Shown here one piece after another: positions 58,384 to 64,000 of a stretch of DNA of 64,000 nucleotides (its first letter is position 1; the number at the start of each line of letters is the position of its first letter). The stretch is from contig NZ_JAGSYE010000001.1 in NCBI RefSeq assembly GCF_025685565.1, forward strand, positions 248,001 through 312,000, written 5' to 3'. Both the position numbers and the translations under genes were made by a program. The notes under the pieces were generated by a model, which ran no database searches, was not told where the DNA came from, and was given only the letters and a program-made list of their open reading frames with translations. This stretch comes from Granulicella aggregans. Its GTDB lineage: Bacteria > Acidobacteriota > Terriglobia > Terriglobales > Acidobacteriaceae.

Positions 58384-60723
58384 CTATTGTGTACCACCAC
58401 CGGCCATGTCCGCCGAAGTTGGGGCGACGGCGTCAACCTTCTTTGTCGGTGCGTCGAGTTCGTGAACATGCCAGACGACGCTCTCATTCGCGATCTCATT
58501 ATGACCGCGCAGATATTCGAGCGCGTAGGTGCTGGCGGTGGGGTCGTCCTTCTGATCGGCGAAGATGGCCGCCTGTTCGGCTGCCTTGTCCTTCAGCTTG
58601 AGGCGGCGGTAGAGGATGGCGAGGTTGTAGTGCGCGGCGAGGTCGTCGGGGTCGATGCTCTGGACATACTCGTACTCGGAGCGGGCAAGCTCGTACTTGT
58701 GCTGCTGGTAGTAGGAGAAGCCAAGCTCGCGATGAGCGTCGCGGGACTGCGGGAAGAGCTTGATGACGGCCTGCAGGTCGAGGATTGCGGCGTCGAGGTC
58801 ACCCTCGTTGCGTTCGACGAGAGCGCGATAGTAAAGAGCGCGGGCGTTGCCCGGGGAGAGCGACAAAGCCTTAGCGAGGCTGGGGCGGGCGTCGTCGTAC
58901 TTCTCCCAGAGAATGTCGACGATGGCCTGGTTGGTGAAGGAGTCGGCGTAGTCGGGGCGGAGCTTCTGGACATGCTGAAAGGCGGCGACCGAGGCGGCAT
59001 ACTGCTGCGCGTCGAGCAGAGCGATGCCGTAGTTGTTCCAGCGCATCCACTCCTTGTTTTCGACCTTGGCCTCAGCAGCGGAAAGTGGCGCGGGAGCATT
59101 GTCGCCGATGTGAATCGTCCGCGTCTGCGAGACCATGTCGACGACTGGCTGAACGTAGTGCTGCTTGTTCATGCCGAAGTCGATGAAGTGCTGGTTGAAG
59201 CGACGGTACTTCACGGTGGCGGTCACGGTGACGTCGCCCGAGGCGGGCATGTGGAAGGAGTAGCGGATCAGCTGCGAACGGCCGGACTGGATGGTGTTGT
59301 TGTAGGCGACGACGCGGTTGTTCCAGACCTGGTGCAGGTTGTTGAGGCCGCCTTTGACGTTGATGAGGCGGTTGGTGAAGCTGTGGGCGCGCTCGTCGAG
59401 TTCGCCGTTGGTCTTGAGGAAGCCGCTGTCGTCGATGATCTTGCCGGTGGAGTCCTTGACGGTGAAGGCGACCCAGGACTCGTACATATCGCGCTGCTCG
59501 GGAACGTGGCTGTGAGCGATGCCCTTGTTCTGGATGATGACGTTTGCGGTGACGAGTTCTTTGGGGGCGATCTTGAAGCTGGTGAGGCCAAGCGGAGCGA
59601 TGAGCGACTGCGGCTCGCCGGAGCCGGTCTGGGCAGCGACGCCATCAGGCTGCTCGCCGTGTTCGAGGGCGAAGATGTCGACGTTGAAGACGTTGTTTTG
59701 CAGGAACTGCACGATGCGTGTGGCCTGCTCGTCGAAGCCGTATATCTTGGGGATCAGGGTGTTTGCGCCGAGCCAGCGGTGCGAGGCAAGTTGGCCGTTC
59801 TTCGCGCCGTAGTCGGTCAGCTTCAGGACTTCGCGCTGCATGTGGCAGGTCTGACAGGTGGAGACGGAATCTTTCACATAAAAGGGTAGCGGCGATTGCT
59901 TGGCGAAGGAGGAGTTCTGCCACTCGTCATAAAGAGAGATGGCGCGCTGCCATTTGTAGTCATTGAGAGCCCGGGGCAGCGCCGCCTTGTGGCAGGCGGA
60001 GCAGTACTCGGAGGTCTTGTAGAACGGCTTCATCACAGCTTTACTGTGGCGGTCGAGATGGGTGAGAATCTCGGCGTCGGTGACTGGGCGGGTGATGGGA
60101 TTGCCGTCTTCATCGACGAGCACGGCGGGGACGCCCATGACGTAGCTGCCGGTGCCGCGGGTGTCGACGCTCTTGATGGAGTGGCAGACGGTGCAGGTGA
60201 CGCCGTCCTGATCGTAGGGGCGCTTTTTGGGAGCACCTTCGGTGAGCGCGCCGGCGACGAGAGCGATGGGGTCGTGACAGCCCTCGCAGTGGCGGGAGAA
60301 CTCAATTCCCTTCTCCGTGTTCAGCAGGCCGACGTTGCGAAGGTAGTAGGGGACGCGGTTGGCGTTTGAGTGCGCGGATTCACGCCACTGCTGATGCGCT
60401 TCCTGGTGGCAGTGGCCGCAGTAATCGGCAGTGTAGAAGCTCTTCGGGCTGATGAACTCGCCAGTGTCGGTGGTAGCGTTCGAAGGCAGGAAGGGCTTGT
60501 CTTTGCCGTAGCGGAAGTTATAGCTGGTGGCGATCTTTTCGCTGTAAGCGTGGCGAGCAGCGGCGGCTTCATCAGCCTCCGTGCCCGCTTTAACGGTGCG
60601 ATGTGCCCCTGTTCCCCAGACAGCGAGCAGCGTCGCTCCGAGCAGCGCGGCGGACGCATAGACGATGAAGCTTGAACGGAGTATCGAAGACGATTTGCGG
60701 CTGCTGATCAAAACTAAACCCAC
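58384..60723 (-). CDS. Pentaheme cytochrome c fused to TPR domain
   Basis: 779 residues. A membrane anchor (about 18-38) is followed by a cytochrome c554/c-prime-like region (about 90-320) with five CxxCH sites: CGHCH, CEGCH, CTVCH, CSACH and CQTCH. The middle (about 340-540) is beta-rich (FKIAPKELVTANVIIQNKGI), with conserved His-containing turns such as KGIAHSHVPE. The C-terminal part (about 560-740) is made of TPR units: WNNYGIALLDAQQYAASVAA, ALSLSPGNARALYYRALVER and YNLAILYRRLKLKDKAAEQA. Extracytoplasmic redox enzyme or scaffold. Followed by a monoheme cytochrome gene. The electron donor and acceptor are unknown. Confidence 0.88.
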   Translation of the reverse strand: MGLVLISSRKSSSILRSSFIVYASAALLGATLLAVWGTGAHRTVKAGTEADEAAAARHAYSEKIATSYNFRYGKDKPFLPSNATTDTGEFISPKSFYTADYCGHCHQEAHQQWRESAHSNANRVPYYLRNVGLLNTEKGIEFSRHCEGCHDPIALVAGALTEGAPKKRPYDQDGVTCTVCHSIKSVDTRGTGSYVMGVPAVLVDEDGNPITRPVTDAEILTHLDRHSKAVMKPFYKTSEYCSACHKAALPRALNDYKWQRAISLYDEWQNSSFAKQSPLPFYVKDSVSTCQTCHMQREVLKLTDYGAKNGQLASHRWLGANTLIPKIYGFDEQATRIVQFLQNNVFNVDIFALEHGEQPDGVAAQTGSGEPQSLIAPLGLTSFKIAPKELVTANVIIQNKGIAHSHVPEQRDMYESWVAFTVKDSTGKIIDDSGFLKTNGELDERAHSFTNRLINVKGGLNNLHQVWNNRVVAYNNTIQSGRSQLIRYSFHMPASGDVTVTATVKYRRFNQHFIDFGMNKQHYVQPVVDMVSQTRTIHIGDNAPAPLSAAEAKVENKEWMRWNNYGIALLDAQQYAASVAAFQHVQKLRPDYADSFTNQAIVDILWEKYDDARPSLAKALSLSPGNARALYYRALVERNEGDLDAAILDLQAVIKLFPQSRDAHRELGFSYYQQHKYELARSEYEYVQSIDPDDLAAHYNLAILYRRLKLKDKAAEQAAIFADQKDDPTASTYALEYLRGHNEIANESVVWHVHELDAPTKKVDAVAPTSADMAGGGTQ

Positions 60724-60871
60724 CCGGCTGCACCTCGAAGAGCCTTCCGCAAGTTTCGTGCTCTGCTGTTGCTGGAAGGCTGCTTCTACGCGTGCATGAG
60801 AATGCTATTCCCTGGGCAAAGGACTGACTAGGTGGAAACTGTTCTCCACCTTTCGGTTGATGACCAAGGTG

Positions 60872-61786
60872 TCATAGAGATGGCCAAAGCCATGCAGCGC
60901 CGCGGACTCCGCTGGAATCGCCGAACTTCGCGGGAACGAGGATGGTGTCGGTCTCGCGGCCGAAGACGTACTTCGGCAGAAGCGCGGGAAGATTGATATA
61001 GATGCGCCGAAGTAGCGAGAGACCACCGCCGAAGACGAGGATGTCGGGATCGAGAACGTTGATGACGGTCGCGAGGCCTCGGGCAAGGCGGTCTTCGAAA
61101 CGGTCGAGTGCTTCAAGCGCCTGGGCGTCGCCGGTCTCAGACAGACCGACGATCTGACGGGTGGTAAGCGACTTGCCGGTGACGTCAAGAAAGTCGCGGG
61201 CGACGCCGGTACCGGAGATCCACATCTCCATGCAGCCGAGCTTGCCACAGTAGCAGGCGGGGCCGGGGGACTCGTCTGGTGTGGGCCAGGGTAGCGGGTT
61301 GTGGCCCCATTCGCCACCTACGCCGTTGGGGCCGGCGTGGACGGAGCCGTCGATGGCTACGCCGCCTCCGCAGCCGGTGCCGAGGATGACGCCGAAGACG
61401 ACGTGGTGGCCAGCGGCGGCGCCGTCCGTCGCCTCGGAGACTGCGAGGCAGTTGGCGTCGTTGGCGACGCGGACCTCGCGTGCGAGTTCCGCGGAGAGAT
61501 CTTCTGCGAGCGGCATACCATTGAGCCAGGTGGAGTTGGCGTTCTTGACCAGGCCGGTGCGGCGGGAGACGCTGCCGGGGATGCCCGCGCCGACGGTGCC
61601 GGTCGATCCGGTTTCGGACTCCAGGCGGCGGACGAGGCCGGCGATGGCGGTGATGGTGCCGGGGTAGTCGTTGCGCGGCGTGTCGACGCGATAGCGCAGA
61701 AGCTCTTTGCCCTCGCGGTCAAGTGCGAGAGCTTCAATCTTGGTTCCTCCAAGATCGATACCGATTCTCATCTCCGGGCAGGTCAT
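60872..61786 (-). CDS. ROK-family sugar kinase
   Basis: 304 residues from ATG 61786 (AGGAG five bases upstream). The phosphate-binding motif MRIGIDLGGTKIEALAL opens the protein. The ROK signature region contains VVFGVILGTGCGGGVAI, catalytic Asp in RVANDANCLAVSEA, sugar-binding EWGHNPLPWP, and the zinc motif CYCGKLGCMEMWISG. No DNA-binding domain is present, so it is a kinase (glucose, fructose or N-acetylhexosamine type) rather than a repressor. The exact sugar cannot be read. Monocistronic. Confidence 0.9.
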   Translation of the reverse strand: MTCPEMRIGIDLGGTKIEALALDREGKELLRYRVDTPRNDYPGTITAIAGLVRRLESETGSTGTVGAGIPGSVSRRTGLVKNANSTWLNGMPLAEDLSAELAREVRVANDANCLAVSEATDGAAAGHHVVFGVILGTGCGGGVAIDGSVHAGPNGVGGEWGHNPLPWPTPDESPGPACYCGKLGCMEMWISGTGVARDFLDVTGKSLTTRQIVGLSETGDAQALEALDRFEDRLARGLATVINVLDPDILVFGGGLSLLRRIYINLPALLPKYVFGRETDTILVPAKFGDSSGVRGAAWLWPSL

Positions 61787-61954
61787 AGCTCTCCTGGACA
61801 CTCGTTTGCGGTGCCCGAGTCCATGATATCGTTCTCAGCGACGAGAACAGCTTTCAGAATCGCATATCCACCCTCTGCTCCGCGAGGACTTAATTGAAGG
61901 AATGAGAGTGCGTGTGCTTTGATAGACAGCGGGCGGCGGAGGAGACGGAAGAAG

Positions 61955-62230
61955 ATGATGCGATGGATTCGGTCGGCGGCGCTGGTTTTGGTCCTCGTAT
62001 TGCTCGCGGGATATCTTGGCGACGCCGCTGTGCTCCAGATACGCCTGAGGCATGGGACGGCCTACCGGGTGATTCAGGTGGATCAATTTCTTAATACTCC
62101 GCTGAAGGGGCAGAAGCAGGAGTACGACCTGGCCGGACAGGTCCAGGTCACGTGTGCGCGGTCACTGTTTCCGCAGTTGGGATATCAGCCGTGTTGGTGG
62201 GTGGAGCGGCATCGCGAGCAGTGGAATTAG
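61955..62230 (+). CDS. Small single-TM exported protein, unknown
   Basis: 91 residues from ATG 61955, preceded by GGAAGAAG. An N-terminal hydrophobic segment (WIRSAALVLVLVLLAGYLGD) acts as anchor or signal. The soluble part has two cysteines (VQVTCARSLFPQLGYQPCWW) that could form a disulfide. No family recognised. It diverges from the ROK kinase and is followed by an R2 repeat. Confidence 0.6.
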   Translation: MMRWIRSAALVLVLVLLAGYLGDAAVLQIRLRHGTAYRVIQVDQFLNTPLKGQKQEYDLAGQVQVTCARSLFPQLGYQPCWWVERHREQWN

Positions 62231-62265
62231 GGCCCTCTTGTGCGGCCGGCCCAACTACAAGAACA

Positions 62266-62310
62266 AATGCGGGGGTCTCTCCACTACGCTTCGCTCCGGT
62301 CGAGATGACG
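62266..62310 (+). repeat. Intergenic repeat R2
   Basis: AATGCGGGGGTCTCTCCACT, then ACGCTTCGCTCCGGTCGAGATGACG. The cleanest copy of R2 in the window and a good reference for searching. It lies between convergent genes. Confidence 0.75.
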
Positions 62311-62334
62311 TCTTTCTAGATGTCCTAGACAAAT

Positions 62335-64000
62335 TCAGATGAGGCGGTCGACGGTGAGGACGGTTTGGTCGTCCTGGGCGTGTGCCCCTTTGCAAAAGCC
62401 CTTGATGGCATGGAAGAGAGATGGGACAGGATCGGGGCTGGAGAGATAGTGTTTCATCTCTTCGGCGCCAAACTGGGTGCCGTTCGGGTCTTCGGCCTCG
62501 CTGATGCCGTCGCTGAGAAGGACGATGCGGTCGCCAGGATCAAGAGTGATCAGGATGGCGTGGAACCTGGCGATCTCCAACAGGCCGACGGGCATGTCTC
62601 CATCGTGGATCGTCTCCACGGTGCCGTTCGACCGGACGATTACGGGAGAGACATGGCCGCCGTTGATGAGTTCGATCTGCGCGGGATCGCCAGGAAGCAG
62701 GGGGAAGGTGTAGCGCAGGATGGCAAGGGTCACGTACTTTTCGACCGGAGCGCGCAGGCAGACGAAGTTGTTGACCGCCTGTACGGTCTGGGCGAGCGAC
62801 GTGACGTGGGTGGCCTGGGCCGAGATCTGGGCGTGCAGCATTCCCTGCACCATCGAGGCGAGCAAGGCCGCGGGAACGCCCTTGCCGCAGACATCGCCGA
62901 CGAGGGCGACGAAGCCGTCTTCGACGGGGATGACATCGTAGAAGTCACCGCCGACGCCGGTGCAGGGGACGCTGCGGGCGGCGAGGCGGACACCGGGAAA
63001 TTCGGGAAGCGTCTGCGGGATGATCTGCTGCTGGATGGCGGCGGCGATCTCGAGTTCCTTGCGCAGCAGGGCGGACTCGCGTTCGGCCTCGATCATCCGC
63101 AGGTTTTCGAGCAGCGTCGCCGCCTGGTGAGCAAGCGCCTGAAGGATCTGCTTGCCGGTGCGGGTGAAGTCGTGGGTGATGGACCGGCTGTCAAGATAGA
63201 GCACGCCCAGGAGCCGGTCGGAGTTCTGGCCACGCAGGGGGATAGCGACTACGGAGCGAATGGCGTTGAGGATCAGACTCTCGTGGCCGCGGGCTGCATC
63301 GGCGCTGATGTTCGAGAGGATGAAGTCCAGGTGGGAGTCCGCAGCCTCGCGGACAATGGAGTAGGAGATCGCGGGCCGGTCTGCCTGTTCGCCATGGATT
63401 GGGGCGAGCGGCACAGAGGCTGTCGTCGCGTTCCCATCCTTGTCCTGCCAGCATTCGAGCCGCAACGTATCGGCAGTGTCGCCGAGGAAGACGAAGCCAC
63501 GCTCGGCGCCGGTGAGCCGCAGGGTGTATTCCAGCATGGTGCGGAGGACGTCGTTGACCGCGCCGTAGCTGTTGAGGCTCTGCGCGGCCTTGAGGAAGAG
63601 CGCCAAGGTCTCGAGCTCTGATTGGCCACCCATAGCCAGAGCGACCTGAGTCTTATCGATTCCCAGACCTGACCCAGGGCCAGAGGTCTTGGTGATCTGG
63701 GCGAGCAGGGTGCGGGTACTACTCTCTTCCTCGGCCTGCTCGAAGAGAAGCATGTCGCGCTCACCGGCGTCGGGAAAGAGGGTGATGCGATCACCGGCGC
63801 GAAGGCGCGTGGTCGAGACTCGGACACCGTTGACGAAGGTGCCGTGGCGGCTGGCGGTGTCGCGAAGGAAGTAGCCGTCGGAGTCGCGGTCGATGGCGGC
63901 GTGCTCGCGCGATACGTGGGGGTGGCCGATGGTGAGATGGCAGTCGTGTCCGCGGCCCAGCGTGAACGGCACATGATCCACGGGAACGGTGCGCCGGGTG
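62335..64000 (-). CDS. FHA-GAF-PP2C (SpoIIE-type) serine phosphatase, 5' end outside window
   Basis: At least 548 residues. The FHA domain (FTLGRGHDCHLTIGHPHVSR, then ASRHGTFVNGVRV) binds phosphothreonine. A GAF domain lies at about 135-300 (LEYTLRLTGAERGFVFLGDT). A coiled linker leads to the SpoIIE/PP2C phosphatase domain (about 320-545) with PCTGVGGDFYDVIPV, LVGDVCGKGVPAALLASM and VLLSDGISEAEDPNGTQFG, containing the metal-binding Asp residues. GTG 63981 could start the protein, but the frame continues to the window edge, so the 5' end is probably truncated. Such enzymes dephosphorylate STAS-domain antagonists. Confidence 0.9.
   Translation of the reverse strand, partial: TRRTVPVDHVPFTLGRGHDCHLTIGHPHVSREHAAIDRDSDGYFLRDTASRHGTFVNGVRVSTTRLRAGDRITLFPDAGERDMLLFEQAEEESSTRTLLAQITKTSGPGSGLGIDKTQVALAMGGQSELETLALFLKAAQSLNSYGAVNDVLRTMLEYTLRLTGAERGFVFLGDTADTLRLECWQDKDGNATTASVPLAPIHGEQADRPAISYSIVREAADSHLDFILSNISADAARGHESLILNAIRSVVAIPLRGQNSDRLLGVLYLDSRSITHDFTRTGKQILQALAHQAATLLENLRMIEAERESALLRKELEIAAAIQQQIIPQTLPEFPGVRLAARSVPCTGVGGDFYDVIPVEDGFVALVGDVCGKGVPAALLASMVQGMLHAQISAQATHVTSLAQTVQAVNNFVCLRAPVEKYVTLAILRYTFPLLPGDPAQIELINGGHVSPVIVRSNGTVETIHDGDMPVGLLEIARFHAILITLDPGDRIVLLSDGISEAEDPNGTQFGAEEMKHYLSSPDPVPSLFHAIKGFCKGAHAQDDQTVLTVDRLI

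Noticed and set aside
58372..59889. 505-codon open frame antisense to the pentaheme cytochrome gene
   Set aside because: The reverse-strand gene has five heme motifs and TPRs; the plus frame shows only biased Val/Asp/Gly composition.
62365..63621. 418-codon open frame antisense to the PP2C phosphatase
   Set aside because: Shadow of a gene with clear FHA, GAF and PP2C motifs.
1..64000. CRISPR arrays, rRNA genes and prophages
   Set aside because: No regularly spaced identical repeats with unique spacers, no rRNA sequence and no phage structural genes were recognised on either strand.

Overview
The window looks like a piece of chromosome from a Gram-negative, GC-rich Acidobacteriota, most likely the family Acidobacteriaceae (Granulicella/Edaphobacter/Terriglobus type). 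This is inferred from the gene content: a 1083-residue Oar-like TonB-dependent receptor with an N-terminal carboxypeptidase-regulatory-like domain, an RND-type tripartite pump, zinc-finger anti-sigma pairs, ackA next to phosphoketolase, and several families of short intergenic repeats. No rRNA, plasmid, phage or transposase gene is visible. There is one complete tRNA.

Layout. 1-6518: a TetR regulator cut by the window edge, divergent from an adaptor/RND-pump/TolC efflux operon with a palindromic operator inside its promoter. 6519-7338: tRNA-Ala(GGC) with a decayed partial copy of itself 0.45 kb away. 7339-16179: ECF sigma and zinc anti-sigma, secreted and TPR proteins, then rnc-lepB-lepB and an AsmA-like protein. 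16518-19535: an M1-like peptidase whose HExxH motif reads HTLSH, and an RlmB-type rRNA methyltransferase. 19713-23099: two paralogous secreted proteins (one with a collagen-like tail), a second ECF sigma operon and a zinc-ribbon membrane protein. 23128-25502: LytTR response regulator, and a sortase with its own LPQTG-tailed substrate. 25662-30190: MASE1-GGDEF cyclase, two membrane or metabolic enzymes, STAS protein, and a DUF4160/DUF2442 pair with a frameshift. 30324-33474: an AbiC-like phage-defence candidate directly downstream of glmS, at the classical attTn7 position. 33551-39410: dehydrogenase, TetR with its small-membrane-protein/cupin operon, alpha/beta hydrolase, Tat-exported bicupin. 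39557-43425: ackA and xfp, which together turn sugar phosphates into acetate and ATP. 43592-46843: TonB-dependent receptor with a tandemly duplicated leader. 47216-52202: type III polyketide synthase, FAD oxidoreductase, ACP, ketosynthase and glycosyltransferase, apparently one biosynthetic operon. 52254-64000: TPR protein, MscS channel, GT-C-like membrane protein, XRE regulator, pentaheme cytochrome/TPR fusion with a monoheme cytochrome, ROK kinase, small membrane protein, and an FHA-GAF-PP2C phosphatase cut by the window end.

The most notable systems are the glmS-linked AbiC-like gene, the sortase/LPQTG pair in a Gram-negative genome, the type III PKS operon with its own ACP and ketosynthase, and the duplicated leader of the TonB receptor. 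All functional statements are read from sequence motifs by eye. No database search was run.
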